In this document: in pieces, positions 1 through 9,060 of the stretch | Layout: every line of letters starts with the position of its first letter | Numbering within the stretch: position 1 is the first letter of the stretch | NCBI RefSeq assembly: GCF_002786295.1 | Contig: NZ_PGTC01000009.1 | Location: 124,001 to 188,000, forward strand | Direction of reading: 5' to 3' | DNA: 64,000 nt | DNA from: Pseudooceanicola marinus | GTDB lineage: Bacteria > Pseudomonadota > Alphaproteobacteria > Rhodobacterales > Rhodobacteraceae | Made by a program: the position numbers and the translations under genes | The notes under the pieces: model-generated | Databases searched by the model: none | The model's input: the letters and a program-made list of their open reading frames with translations, nothing else | What the model was told of the DNA's origin: nothing

Positions 1-806
1 TCAGCCCGAACGCCGGGCCGTCGGTCTTTGCCGGTGAGGGCTGCGATCCGAACCTCTTCGTCGTGGCCTACCAGAACGACCAGATGCCCACGGTGATCGC
101 CAAGCACATGAACGACGAGGGCATCGGCGATGCCTTCATCCTGGCGCCCAACTACCAGGCCGGGAAGGACAGCCTGAACGGCTTCAAGTCCGTCTTCGAG
201 GGCACCGTCACCTCCGAACTTTACGTGCAGCTGGGTCAGCTGGACTATCAGGCGGAACTGGCGCAGATCGCCGCGATGCAGCCCTCGGCCGTCTATGCCT
301 TCCTGCCGGGCGGCATGGGCGTGAATTTCGTCAAGCAATACGATCAGGCGGGGCTGAAAAGCATCCCGCTGATGACCGCCTTCACCGTGGATGAAACCAC
401 GCTGCCCGCCGAACAGGACGCGGCCCTGGGCATGCTGTCGGGCACCAACTGGTCGCCCTCGCTGGACGTGCCGGAAAGCCTGGCCTTCGTCGAGGCGTTT
501 GAGGCCAAGTACGACTATGTTCCCGCCCTGTACGCCGCCGGTGGCTATGACGCGATGATGCTGATCGACAGCGCGGTGAAGAAGGTGGGCAGCCTCGACG
601 ACATGGACGCCCTGCGCGCGGCTCTGGAAGAGGCCGATTTCGCTTCGGTGCGCGGCAAGTTCAGCTTCTCGCCCAACCACTTCCCCATCCAGAACTTCTA
701 CCTGGCCGAGGCGGTGCAGCGCGAGGATGGCAAATACGCCACCCAGATCGTCGAGACGGTCTGGGAAGACTACGCCGACACCTATGTCGACCAGTGCAAG
801 ATGTAA
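1..806 (+). CDS. Branched-chain amino acid-type ABC transporter substrate-binding protein (5' end outside window)
   Basis: The open frame runs in from base 3 with no credible start inside the window; a GTG at 63 is internal. The visible 267 residues match the C-terminal two thirds of a Liv-type periplasmic receptor (Peripla_BP_6 fold), with segments such as VYAFLPGGMGVNFVKQYDQA and ALYAAGGYDAMMLIDSAV and a typical end at TYVDQCKM. It would bind a small amphipathic ligand (amino acid, amide or aromatic acid; the family does not fix which) in the periplasm and deliver it to the permeases that follow. It is the first visible gene of the liv-type operon. A stable hairpin lies between it and livH, as is common after receptor genes. 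Confidence 0.9.
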   Translation, partial: SPNAGPSVFAGEGCDPNLFVVAYQNDQMPTVIAKHMNDEGIGDAFILAPNYQAGKDSLNGFKSVFEGTVTSELYVQLGQLDYQAELAQIAAMQPSAVYAFLPGGMGVNFVKQYDQAGLKSIPLMTAFTVDETTLPAEQDAALGMLSGTNWSPSLDVPESLAFVEAFEAKYDYVPALYAAGGYDAMMLIDSAVKKVGSLDDMDALRAALEEADFASVRGKFSFSPNHFPIQNFYLAEAVQREDGKYATQIVETVWEDYADTYVDQCKM

Positions 807-830
807 AACGCCCGTGACGGGCTGAACCGA

Positions 831-855
831 GGGGCCGGGGGAACCCGGCCCCTTT
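831..855 (+). terminator. Hairpin between receptor gene and livH (attenuator-type terminator)
   Basis: GGGGCCGGG at 831-839 pairs with CCCGGCCCC at 844-852 around a four-base loop and is followed by TTTC. The T-run is short, so partial termination is more likely than full. This would keep the periplasmic receptor more abundant than the membrane subunits encoded downstream (inference). Confidence 0.55.
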
Positions 856-891
856 CGCTGCCATCCCCCTGCCTGCCGGAGGCGCCATCCC

Positions 892-1815
892 GTGTTCAAT
901 CTTTTCCTGCTGCAGCTTCTGAACGGGGCGCAGTTCGGCATCCTGCTGTTCCTCGTCGCCGCCGGGCTGACGCTGGTCTTCGGCATCATGGACTTCATCA
1001 ACCTGGCCCATGGCGTCCTCTACATGGTCGGCGCCTACCTGATGGCGACCTTCGCCGGGATGACTGGCAGCTATTGGTTCGGCTTGGCTCTGGCGCTGCC
1101 AGCGACGCTGGTCTTCGGGCTGGTGCTGGAGTTCCTGGTGTTCCGAAGGCTCTATGACCGCAGCCATCTGGATCAGGTGCTGGCGACTTTCGGGCTGATC
1201 CTGATGCTGTCGGAAGGGGTGAAGATCCTCTGGGGCTCGGCGCCGCTGAACGTGGACATGCCGGCGCTGCTGTCGGGGTCCGTGCCGCTGGCCGGGCCGC
1301 TGCAATACCCGGTCTATCGGATCGCCGTGATCGCTGCGGGGCTGGCCAGTGCGGTCGGCCTCTGGGCGCTGATCAACCACACGCGGGCCGGGATGCTGCT
1401 GCGGGCGGGTGCGTCGAACCGGCCCATGGTTGCGGCGCTTGGCGTCGACATCTCGCGCCTCTTCATGCTGGTCTTCGCGGGCGGCGCAATGCTGGCGGGG
1501 TTCGCGGGCGCCATCGTGGCGCCGATCCTGTCGGTGGATCCGGGCATGGGCGAGTCGATCCTGATCCTGACCTTCGTGGTGATTGTCATCGGCGGGGTGG
1601 GATCCATCCGGGGCGCCTTCCTGGCCGCGATCCTGGTGGGCGTCGTCGATACCGTGGGCCGCACCTTCGGGCCGATCTGGCTGCGCATGGTGATGGACCC
1701 GGCGGCGGCCTCGCAGACGGGCCGCATGGTGGCGCCGATGCTGGTCTACCTGCTGATGGCCGCGGTCCTCTTCTGGTCACCCACGGGCCTTTTCGGCCGC
1801 AAGGGGGCGAAATGA
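892..1815 (+). CDS. Liv-type ABC transporter permease (LivH family)
   Basis: 307 residues, mostly hydrophobic, with about eight predicted membrane segments. The conserved cytoplasmic coupling region reads GGVGSIRGAFLAA at about residues 233-245, as in LivH proteins. The GTG start at 892 is preceded by GGAGG about 10 bases upstream. The stop overlaps the ATG of the next permease by four bases. It forms half of the inner-membrane channel of a branched-chain amino acid-type importer. The specific solute cannot be read from the permease sequence. Confidence 0.92.
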   Translation: MFNLFLLQLLNGAQFGILLFLVAAGLTLVFGIMDFINLAHGVLYMVGAYLMATFAGMTGSYWFGLALALPATLVFGLVLEFLVFRRLYDRSHLDQVLATFGLILMLSEGVKILWGSAPLNVDMPALLSGSVPLAGPLQYPVYRIAVIAAGLASAVGLWALINHTRAGMLLRAGASNRPMVAALGVDISRLFMLVFAGGAMLAGFAGAIVAPILSVDPGMGESILILTFVVIVIGGVGSIRGAFLAAILVGVVDTVGRTFGPIWLRMVMDPAAASQTGRMVAPMLVYLLMAAVLFWSPTGLFGRKGAK

Positions 1816-2810
1816 GCACCCCTGCCACCCGCACCCTGGCCCCGCGCCTGAGCGCCGCTCTGGCGATCTTCGTCGTCATGGCCGCCGTGCCGCCCCTGGC
1901 GCTGGCCCTGGACGACCCGTTCCTGATGGTCATCGCCAGCCGGATGCTGGTCTTTGCCATCGCCGCCCTGTCGCTGGATCTGATCCTGGGTTACGGCGCC
2001 ATGGTCAGCTTCGGCCACGCCGCCTACCTTGGCATCGGCGCCTATGCGGTGGCCCTGGGCGCCCGCTGGGGGGTGACCGACCTCCTGGCGCAGATCCTGC
2101 TGGGCATGGGGATGTCCGCCGCCTTTGCCACGGTGACCGGGGCGATCAGCCTGCGCACCCGGGGCGTTTATTTCATCATGATCACCCTGGCCTTCGCGCA
2201 GATGGCCTATTTCTTCTTCGTGGCGCAGTCCTCGCTGGGGGGCGACGACGGGGTGGCCCTGCAGGCGCGGTCCACCCTGCTGGGCCTGCCGCTGGAGGGG
2301 GATCAGACGCTTTACTACACCATCCTCGGCGCGCTGGTGGCGATCTACGCGGGGCTTTACCGGCTGACCCTGTCGCGCTTTGGCCGGGTGCTGAAGGGCA
2401 CGCGGGAAAACGCGCTGCGCATGCAGGCCATCGGCTATCGCCCCTTCCGCTATCAACTGGTGGCCTATGTCATCGCCGCCTGCCTGTGTTCCGTGGCAGG
2501 CGTGCTGCTGGCAAACCTCACTGAATACGTCTCGCCCGCCTACATGAGCTGGCACCGCTCGGGCGAGCTGATCGTGATGCTGGTCTTCGGCGGCATCGGC
2601 ACGCTGACCGGGGCCGTGGCGGGGGCGCTGGTGGCCGTGGGGCTGGAAGAGCTGCTGGCGGTCTTCTCCGAGCACTGGCGCCTGGGCTTCGGCCTGATCC
2701 TGGTGCTGGTGGTGCTGTTCTCGCCCGACGGTCTGACCGGGCTGATGCGGCGCCTCGGGCTGCGGGCGCCCGGCCTGCGCAACGATGGGGAGGGGCGCGG
2801 CGATGACTGA
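1812..2810 (+). CDS. Liv-type ABC transporter permease (LivM family)
   Basis: 332 residues, about ten hydrophobic segments, including the LivM-typical stretches LDLILGYGAMVSFGHAAYLG and LRTRGVYFIMITLAFAQM. The coupling motif GGIGTLTGAVAGA sits at about residues 259-271. The ATG lies inside the livH stop (ATGA overlap), and its own stop overlaps the start of the livG-like gene, so the five genes are translationally chained. It is the second channel subunit of the importer. Confidence 0.92.
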   Translation: MSTPATRTLAPRLSAALAIFVVMAAVPPLALALDDPFLMVIASRMLVFAIAALSLDLILGYGAMVSFGHAAYLGIGAYAVALGARWGVTDLLAQILLGMGMSAAFATVTGAISLRTRGVYFIMITLAFAQMAYFFFVAQSSLGGDDGVALQARSTLLGLPLEGDQTLYYTILGALVAIYAGLYRLTLSRFGRVLKGTRENALRMQAIGYRPFRYQLVAYVIAACLCSVAGVLLANLTEYVSPAYMSWHRSGELIVMLVFGGIGTLTGAVAGALVAVGLEELLAVFSEHWRLGFGLILVLVVLFSPDGLTGLMRRLGLRAPGLRNDGEGRGDD

Positions 2811-3555
2811 CCTTCTGGAGGTGCGCGACCTGCGCAAGAATTTCGGCGCGCTGGCGGTGACCGATGGCGTCGACATGCGCGTGGCGGAGGGAGAGCTGCA
2901 CGCCGTCATCGGCCCCAATGGCGCGGGCAAGACGACGCTGATCGCGCAGCTGTCGGGGCAACTGGCGCCCGACAGTGGCCGGGTGATCTATGCCGGGCGC
3001 GACATCACCCGCGCCGACATGGCCGCCCGGGTCGAGGCCGGGTTGGCGCGGTCCTTCCAGATCACCGCGTTGCTTCCGGGCATGACGGTGCTGGAAAATG
3101 TTGCGCTGGCGGTGCAGGCGCGCTCCGGCTCCTCCTTCCGGTTCTGGCGCGATGCCGGGTCGGAGGAAATCACCAATGCCCAGGCCCGCATGGCGCTGGA
3201 CGAGGTCGGGCTGGCCGACCGCGCAGGCGCGCTGGCCTCTGCGCTTTCCCATGGCGAGCAGCGGCAGCTGGAACTGGCCGTGGCCCTGGCCACCAAGCCG
3301 CGCCTGTTGCTGCTGGACGAGCCGCTGGCGGGCACCGGCGGGGCCGAGGCGGAGCGGCTGATCGCGTTGATGCAGCGGCTGAAGAAGCGGCTGACGCTGG
3401 TGCTGATCGAACATGACATGGACGCGGTGTTCCAGCTGGCCGACCGGATCTCGGTGCTGGTCTACGGGCGCATCGTCGCCTCCGGCCCGCCCGCGGCGGT
3501 GCGTGCGGACCCGGCGGTGCGGGCAGCCTATCTCGGCGAAGAGGAGGGCGCGTGA
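2803..3555 (+). CDS. Liv-type ABC transporter ATP-binding protein (LivG family)
   Basis: 250 residues. The Walker A motif GPNGAGKTT is at about residues 37-45, the signature LSHGEQR at about 147, Walker B LLLLDEP at about 169, and the H-loop IEHDMD at about 202. I prefer the ATG at 2803 to the in-frame ATG at 2785. The 2803 start follows a strong GGGGAGGGG ribosome-binding sequence and overlaps the livM stop (2808-2810) in the usual way. The protein is a cytoplasmic ATPase that energises the LivHM-type channel together with the next gene product. Confidence 0.92.
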   Translation: MTDLLEVRDLRKNFGALAVTDGVDMRVAEGELHAVIGPNGAGKTTLIAQLSGQLAPDSGRVIYAGRDITRADMAARVEAGLARSFQITALLPGMTVLENVALAVQARSGSSFRFWRDAGSEEITNAQARMALDEVGLADRAGALASALSHGEQRQLELAVALATKPRLLLLDEPLAGTGGAEAERLIALMQRLKKRLTLVLIEHDMDAVFQLADRISVLVYGRIVASGPPAAVRADPAVRAAYLGEEEGA

Positions 3556-4247
3556 TGCTGCGGATCGAGGGGTTGCGGGCCGGCTATGGCGAGGCGCAGG
3601 TGCTGCACGGCGTGGACCTCAGCGTCGGTGCGGGGGAGGTGGTCACCCTGATGGGCCGCAATGGCATGGGCAAGACCACGACGATCTCGACCCTGTTCGG
3701 CCTGCTGCCCGCGCGCGGCGGCGTGGTGAGCATCGACGGGCGGGACATGACCGGTGCCGGGCCGCATAGGGTGGCACGGGCCGGGCTGGGCCTTGTGCCC
3801 GAGGGGCGGCAGGTTTTCCCCAACCTGACGGTGGAGGAAAACCTGGTGGCCACCGCGCGCGGCCGCGGCCCCTGGTCGCTGCAGGCCGTCTGGGATCTGT
3901 TCCCCCGGTTGAAGGAACGGCGGCGCAACATGGGCGATCAGCTGTCGGGCGGCGAACAGCAGATGCTGGCCGTGGCGCGTGCGCTGATGACCAACCCCCG
4001 GCTGGTGGTGCTGGACGAGGCCACCGAGGGGCTGGCGCCGCTGGTCCGGGAGGAGATCTGGGCCTGCCTGGCGCGCATCCGCGCCGAGGGCGCCGCGATT
4101 CTGGTGATCGACAAGAATGCCGATGCGCTGAGCCGTTTTGCCGATCGGCATTACGTGCTGGAGAAGGGCCAGGTGGTCTGGACGGGCAGCAACGCCGACC
4201 TGCTGGCTGACGTGGGCGGGGTGAAGGAGCGCTGGCTGCACGTGTGA
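3555..4247 (+). CDS. Liv-type ABC transporter ATP-binding protein (LivF family)
   Basis: 230 residues from the ATG at 3555, which overlaps the preceding TGA by one base; an in-frame GTG at 3552 is also possible. Walker A GRNGMGKTT is at about residue 34, the ABC signature LSGGEQQM at about 130, and the Walker B region VVLDEATEGLAP follows. The position of the usual LivF EQN element after Walker B reads VIDKNADAL, a known variant in some Liv-like ATPases. It is the second ATPase of the importer and the last transporter gene in the operon. Confidence 0.92.
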   Translation: MLRIEGLRAGYGEAQVLHGVDLSVGAGEVVTLMGRNGMGKTTTISTLFGLLPARGGVVSIDGRDMTGAGPHRVARAGLGLVPEGRQVFPNLTVEENLVATARGRGPWSLQAVWDLFPRLKERRRNMGDQLSGGEQQMLAVARALMTNPRLVVLDEATEGLAPLVREEIWACLARIRAEGAAILVIDKNADALSRFADRHYVLEKGQVVWTGSNADLLADVGGVKERWLHV

Positions 4248-4356
4248 GGCGGGCCGCGCCTGCCCGGCGTGTCGGGGCCGGGAGGTTCCGGTTCAGAGGT
4301 CTCGCCCGGCGGGCGCGGTCCGCCGGGCCTCAACGGGGCATTGCAGCCTGACCGCC

Positions 4357-4393
4357 GGGGGCGCTGCCCCCGGACCCCCGGAGTATTTTTAGC
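4357..4393 (+). repeat. Intergenic GC-palindrome/TATTTT repeat, copy R1
   Basis: The palindrome GGGGGCGCTGCCCCC (4357-4371) is followed by a C-run and CCGGAGTATTTTTAGC. Related copies occur at 12365-12428 (+), 15460-15515 (-) and, inside a gene, at 37440-37505 (-). Such an element can fold as a hairpin followed by T residues, so it may also act as a terminator for the liv-type operon. Confidence 0.7.
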
Positions 4394-4521
4394 TGTCGGA
4401 TAACAGCGGCGCGGCGCGGGATGGGCGACGGGGCGCGAGGGGGGGCAGGGCGTCGCGCGCTCTTGCACCCGGGCGCCGCCCGGCGCATCTTGCCGCCCGA
4501 GGAGACCGAAAAGGACAGTTC

Positions 4522-4761
4522 ATGAGCACCCCCCTGATCATCCAGATCCGCTGCCGCCCCGGCACCACCTATGATGTCGCGGGCAAGATCGTCCTGCGGG
4601 AGTTCCACTCCGAGCTCTATTCCACCTCCGGCGAGTTCGACCTGCTGCTGAAGGTCTACCCGCCCGAGGATGCCGACGTGGGCCTGTTCGTCGATGAGTG
4701 CTTCAAGGGGATCGAGGGGATCGAGCGGACCTTGACCACGCTGACCTTCAAGGCGTTCTGA
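4522..4761 (+). CDS. Stand-alone RAM / AsnC ligand-binding domain protein
   Basis: 79 residues matching only the C-terminal effector domain of Lrp/AsnC regulators (alpha-beta sandwich, RAM), with no helix-turn-helix. The core ...GTTYDVAGKIVLREF... and ...SGEFDLLLKVY... fits this fold, which normally assembles as dimers or octamers and binds amino acids. A ribosome-binding AAAGGAC precedes the ATG. It lies 275 bases after the amino acid-type importer on the same strand, so an amino acid-sensing or modulating role is plausible. No substrate can be assigned. Confidence 0.85.
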   Translation: MSTPLIIQIRCRPGTTYDVAGKIVLREFHSELYSTSGEFDLLLKVYPPEDADVGLFVDECFKGIEGIERTLTTLTFKAF

Positions 4762-4855
4762 CGCGCCCGCTGGCGATGGCCTGGGCGTGAGGGCGGTCCC
4801 GGCGGGGCCGCCTTTTGCATGCGGGGACGGGGGCGTGCAGGGGCGGGCGCCGTTC

Positions 4856-5148
4856 AGGCCAGTGCCAGCCGAGGCTTTCCGGGGCCTTGCGGAAGGCGAA
4901 CGTCACCAGGTCGGTTACGACGATGTGTCTGGCCTGCGCCAGGCCGGCGTCATCTTCGGCGCTCACATGCATGTGAAGCCTGTCGGCATCCGCGCGCGGG
5001 GGCGCCGGACCGGGAGCAGGGCGGCACGACCCTCGGTCGCAGTGACGTCCACTTCGACCTTGTGGGCAAAGTGATCGCACAGCTTTTGCAGGTATTTGGA
5101 TCTGTGGGCGGTGGTGTCCCGGGCCTGGGCTGCGGGACTTGGAAAAGT
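4856..5148 (-). pseudogene. DUF2218-like gene remnant, frameshifted
   Basis: Read on the minus strand, bases 5100-5013 encode SKYLQKLCDHFAHKVEV and following residues. Bases about 4990-4856 in another frame encode LHMHVSAEDDAGLAQ and VVTDLVTFAFRKAPESLGWH. Together these match the N- and C-terminal halves of the small DUF2218 family (about 90 residues, function unknown; often found near siderophore genes as far as I recall). The frame changes in the GC-rich stretch around 4990-5015. No start codon exists between the upstream TAA (5158-5160) and the similarity. It is therefore broken, unless the sequence has an indel error. Confidence 0.7.
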
Positions 5149-5299
5149 CTTCTCTGATTATTTCTCTAAGGTATGTTCTTGACCACTTGCGGACGACGCG
5201 ATAGCCCGAAGCCGATGCCGTCAGCCCACTCCCGCCGCGCGTATCCACGCGCACCGGGGACCAGCCAATCGGCGGGACCCCGAGCCCCAGGAGTTATGC

Positions 5300-6235
5300 A
5301 TGACCCTTTTCGAGCGTGTTGCCGCGCATCTTCCGCGCCCTGCCGCCCTCTGTGCCGCCGCTGCCCTGATGGCCGGTGCTGCCCACGCCCAGCCCGTCAC
5401 CTTCGAGACCGCCGAGGGCGCGATGGAGTTGCCCACGGTGCCCGAGACCATCGTCGCCTATGAATTGGCCTCGGTCGACACCCTGGCCGCCCTGGGCCAT
5501 GTGCCCGCCGGTGTGCCGGGCCCGATCTACGTGCCGCATATCGCCGAGCAGGCCGCAGATGCGGAAACCGTCGGCACCCTGTTCGAGCCCGATTTCGAGG
5601 CCGTGGCCGCCATGCAGCCCGACCTCATCGTCGTCGGCCTGCGCTCGCTGAAACAGAAGGACGCGCTGGAGCGGATCGCGCCGGTGGCCGACATGTCCGT
5701 GGGACCCGATGCCGTCACCGACGGCCTGGCCCGCCTGGAGGCCTTCGGTGCCCTGCTGGGCGAAGAGGAGAAGGCTGACGAGCTGGCCGCCCAGGTCGAG
5801 GAGAAACTGGCCGCCGCCCGGGACGCCGTGGCCGAGCTGGGGGGCAACGCCCTGATCGTGCTGACCAACGGCCCCAAGGTGTCGGCCTATGGCGAAGGCT
5901 CGCGCTTCGGCTGGATCCACAGCCAGCTGAACTGGCCCGCCGCCGCCGACTATATCGACGCCACCACCCATGGGGAGGCGATTTCCTTCGAGTATATCGC
6001 CGAGGTGAACCCCGATACGCTGATCGTCGTCGATCGCGGCGCGGCCATCCAGGCCGACACGCAAAGCGGGCTGACCACGCTGGACAACGAGCTGGTCCAT
6101 TCCACCACCGCCTGGAAGGAGGGGCGCGTCCTCTTCGTGCCGGCGGCGGAGATGTACATCTCCTCGGGCGGGGTGCAGTCGCTGATGACCGTGCTGGACG
6201 CCATCACCGAGGGTCTTGCGGAGACCGCGTCCTGA
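5300..6235 (+). CDS. Siderophore-iron ABC transporter substrate-binding protein (FatB/CeuE/YclQ-like)
   Basis: 311 residues. Residues 1-30 form a signal peptide ending ...AGAAHAQ, followed by a PBP2-type siderophore receptor domain with the typical openings VPETIVAYELASVDTLAALG and FEPDFEAVAAMQPDLIVVG. The ATG at 5300 has CAGGAG about seven bases upstream. The sequence resembles catecholate-siderophore receptors of the CeuE/FatB group more than haem receptors. It starts a four-gene importer on the plus strand and would capture ferric siderophore in the periplasm. The exact siderophore is unknown. Confidence 0.88.
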   Translation: MTLFERVAAHLPRPAALCAAAALMAGAAHAQPVTFETAEGAMELPTVPETIVAYELASVDTLAALGHVPAGVPGPIYVPHIAEQAADAETVGTLFEPDFEAVAAMQPDLIVVGLRSLKQKDALERIAPVADMSVGPDAVTDGLARLEAFGALLGEEEKADELAAQVEEKLAAARDAVAELGGNALIVLTNGPKVSAYGEGSRFGWIHSQLNWPAAADYIDATTHGEAISFEYIAEVNPDTLIVVDRGAAIQADTQSGLTTLDNELVHSTTAWKEGRVLFVPAAEMYISSGGVQSLMTVLDAITEGLAETAS

Positions 6236-6249
6236 AACTGCCGCTAGCC

Positions 6250-7188
6250 ATGCAGGCCCTGGCCGTGCTGGGGCCTCTCGCCATCCTGTCCCTGTTCATC
6301 GGTGCCGTGCCGGTGAGCCTGGGGGATTTCCTGCATGATCCGGACAGCCAGCGGCTGCTCCTGATCTCGCGCCTGCCGCGCACCTTCGCCGCGATGCTGG
6401 CCGGGGCCGCCCTGGCCGTCAGCGGGCAGATCATGCAGATCCTGGCCCGGAACCGCTTCGTCGAGCCGATGACGGCCGGCGCGGGCCAGTCCGCGGCCCT
6501 GGGCGTGCTGATCGCCGCCATGCTGTTTCCCGCTACCGCCATCTGGGCGAAGATGTCCATCGCGGCGCTGACCACGCTGATCGGCTCGGCGGGGCTGCTG
6601 CTGATCCTGCGCCCACTGCCGCCGACCCAGCCCCTGCTGGTGCCTCTGGTGGCGCTGATCTACGGCGGGCTGATTGGGGCCGTCGTCACATTCATCGCCT
6701 ATCAGGGCGACATGCTGCAGTTCATCGGTGTCTGGTTGACCGGCGAGCTATCGGGCGTGCTGGCGGGCCGGTACGAGCTGCTTTGGATCGCTGGCGTCGC
6801 CGCTGCCGCCACCTGGCTGATCGCCGACCGGCTGACGGTACTGGCCCTGGGCACGGATGCGGCGCGCGGGCTGGGCCTGAACGTGCAGGCGATCACCGCC
6901 GCCGGCCTGGCCGCGCTGTCGGTGACCACGGCCATGGTCGTGGTGACCCTGGGCGCCATCCCCTTTGTCGGGCTGATCGTGCCCAACATCATCGCCCGCC
7001 GCATGGGCGACAACCTGCGCCGCGCCATTCCCGTCTCCGCCTTCACCGGCGCTGCCCTGGTGCTGGCCGCCGACATCCTGGGCCGCGTGCTGCGCGCGCC
7101 CTACGAGATCCCGGTGGCCACATTGGTGGGCGTCGTAGGGGCCGGTGTCTTCCTCTACCTTCTTTACAACGAGCCGCGTCATGGCTGA
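6250..7188 (+). CDS. Iron-siderophore ABC transporter permease (FecCD family, first)
   Basis: 312 residues, about nine or ten membrane segments, with FecCD landmarks: SRLPRTFAAMLAGAALAVSG near the N-terminus, NRFVEPMTAGAGQSAALGVL, and GAIPFVGLIVPNIIARR at about residues 236-252, the segment that contacts the ATPase. It lies 14 bases after the receptor gene. Its stop overlaps the start of the second permease by eight bases. It forms half of the inner-membrane channel for ferric siderophore uptake. Confidence 0.9.
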   Translation: MQALAVLGPLAILSLFIGAVPVSLGDFLHDPDSQRLLLISRLPRTFAAMLAGAALAVSGQIMQILARNRFVEPMTAGAGQSAALGVLIAAMLFPATAIWAKMSIAALTTLIGSAGLLLILRPLPPTQPLLVPLVALIYGGLIGAVVTFIAYQGDMLQFIGVWLTGELSGVLAGRYELLWIAGVAAAATWLIADRLTVLALGTDAARGLGLNVQAITAAGLAALSVTTAMVVVTLGAIPFVGLIVPNIIARRMGDNLRRAIPVSAFTGAALVLAADILGRVLRAPYEIPVATLVGVVGAGVFLYLLYNEPRHG

Positions 7189-8206
7189 GCTGACCGGCAA
7201 TACCACCGCGCCGCGCGCGAAGGCCGGGGCGGAGGGGGCGCGGGCCGCGCGGCCGCCCGCCATGGGGCGCCGACTGATCTGGCTGGCCGTGGCGGTCGCC
7301 TTGGCCTCTGCCGTCTACATGGTCTACGGCGCGAAGGGGGCCTGGGGGTTCATCCTGCCCTTCCGGGGGCAGAAACTGGCGGCGATGCTGCTGGTGGCCA
7401 GCTGCCTGTCGGTGGCGACGATTCTGTTCCAGACCATCACCGGCAACCGCATCCTGACGCCCTCGCTTCTGGGGTTCGACGCGCTGTACGTGATGATCCT
7501 GGCGCTGCTGGTGCATCTCTTCGGGGCCACGGGCTACATCGCCCTGCCGACGGGGCTGCTGTTTGCGCTGAACACCGCGATGATGTCCCTGCTGGGGCTT
7601 GGTCTGTTCGTCGTCCTGCGCCGTGGCGCGCGGGGGGAGATGATGCGGCTGGTCCTGACGGGCATCATCTTTGGCGTCTTCCTGCGCTCGGCCACGGAAT
7701 TCGTGCAGCGGCTGATCGACCCGGCGGAGTTTTCGGTCGTCACCTCGGTCAGCTACGCGCGGTTCAACACGGTGGATCCGGTGTTGCTGCCGCTGACCGC
7801 CGCCGTCACCCTGCCGGTCCTGTGGCTGGCCTGGCGGATGCGGCACCGGCTGGACGTGCTGGGCCTGGGCGATACCGTGGCGCTGAGCCTGGGGGAGCCA
7901 CCGCGCCGGGGACAGTCCATCGTGCTGGTGCTGATCTGCGTGCTGGTGGCCGCGGCGACGGCACTGGTCGGGCCCATGGCGGCCTTCTTCGGCCTGATCG
8001 TCTCGGCCCTGGCCCATACCGTCACCCCCACCGAACGCCATGCTATCCTGCTACCCTCGGCGGCCCTGACGGGATGCGTGGTGCTGGTCGGCGGCCAGAC
8101 CGTTCTGGAACGCGTCCTGGCCCTGACCACCCCCATTGCCGTGGTGATCGAAGCCCTGGGCGGGGCGCTGTTCCTGGCCCTCCTGCTGAAGAGGAAACGC
8201 GCATGA
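7181..8206 (+). CDS. Iron-siderophore ABC transporter permease (FecCD family, second)
   Basis: 341 residues from the ATG at 7181; a GTG at 7145 would lengthen it into the previous gene and is less likely. The first 35 residues are an Ala/Arg-rich extension before the first membrane segment. Family landmarks include LFQTITGNRILTPSLLGFDA and, towards the end, GPMAAFFGLIVSALAHTVTP, the ATPase-contact region. It pairs with the preceding permease. The stop shares ATGA with the ATPase start. Confidence 0.9.
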   Translation: MAELTGNTTAPRAKAGAEGARAARPPAMGRRLIWLAVAVALASAVYMVYGAKGAWGFILPFRGQKLAAMLLVASCLSVATILFQTITGNRILTPSLLGFDALYVMILALLVHLFGATGYIALPTGLLFALNTAMMSLLGLGLFVVLRRGARGEMMRLVLTGIIFGVFLRSATEFVQRLIDPAEFSVVTSVSYARFNTVDPVLLPLTAAVTLPVLWLAWRMRHRLDVLGLGDTVALSLGEPPRRGQSIVLVLICVLVAAATALVGPMAAFFGLIVSALAHTVTPTERHAILLPSAALTGCVVLVGGQTVLERVLALTTPIAVVIEALGGALFLALLLKRKRA

Positions 8207-8955
8207 TCCGCGTGAGCAACGTGAGCCATTCCATCGGCGGCGCGCCGATCCTGCACGACATCTCGGTCGAGATCCCCAAGGGCGGCATCACCGCGCTGAT
8301 CGGCCCCAATGGCGCGGGCAAGTCGACGCTGCTGTCGCTGATCGCCCGGCTGTCGTCCCTGAAGACGGGGGAGATCGAGGTCGACGGCTTGCAGATCGGC
8401 CAGGTCAGTGACCGCGAACTGGCCCGCCACCTGGCGATCATGGCGCAGTCGACCCATGTCTCCGCCCGGCTGCGGGTCGAGGAACTGGTTGGCTTCGGCC
8501 GCTATCCCTGGCATCGCGGACGGCCGGGACCCGAGGATCATGCCATCGTCGAAAGCGCCATCGCCCGTTTCGGGCTGGGCACCATGCGGCATCGCTTCCT
8601 CGACGAGATTTCCGGCGGTCAGCGCCAGCGCGCCTTCGTCGCCATGGCCTTTGCCCAGGACACCGATTACCTGCTGCTCGACGAGCCGCTGAACAACCTC
8701 GACATCGCGGGCGCGCGCAGCCTTATGCGCCTGCTGCGGCAGATGGCCGACGAGGACGGCAAGACCATCGTCATCGTCCTGCATGACATCAACTACGCCG
8801 CCCGTTTCGCCGACCGGATCATCGCCCTGCACGAGGGCCGTGTGGCCGCCATGGGCGCCCCGCAAGAGATTGTGACCCAGGACCTGCTGACCGATGTCTT
8901 CGGCACCGATGCCGAGATTTCCCACCAGGACGGGCGGCCCGTGGTCCTGGTCTGA
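8203..8955 (+). CDS. Iron-siderophore ABC transporter ATP-binding protein (FepC/FecE-like)
   Basis: 250 residues. Walker A GPNGAGKST lies at about residues 34-42, the signature ISGGQRQRAF at about 137, Walker B YLLLDEPLNNLD at about 156, and the H-loop VLHDINYAARF after it. The ATG at 8203 overlaps the preceding stop by four bases. It powers the FecCD-type permease pair. It is the last gene of the importer, 323 bases before exbB. Confidence 0.93.
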   Translation: MIRVSNVSHSIGGAPILHDISVEIPKGGITALIGPNGAGKSTLLSLIARLSSLKTGEIEVDGLQIGQVSDRELARHLAIMAQSTHVSARLRVEELVGFGRYPWHRGRPGPEDHAIVESAIARFGLGTMRHRFLDEISGGQRQRAFVAMAFAQDTDYLLLDEPLNNLDIAGARSLMRLLRQMADEDGKTIVIVLHDINYAARFADRIIALHEGRVAAMGAPQEIVTQDLLTDVFGTDAEISHQDGRPVVLV

Positions 8956-9060
8956 TCCTGCTGATCCGGCAGGCATCCGCGGGCTCGGTCCGGGGCGAAA
9001 GCGACCGGAGGCGGCACCGGACGGGCAGGGGCCTTGCCTTCCCCGGCGTGACAGGGAATG

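Noticed and set aside
4748-5254. A single 168-codon minus-strand protein
   Set aside because: Only its middle part matches DUF2218, and the matching N-terminal half lies in another frame, so I call a frameshifted remnant instead.
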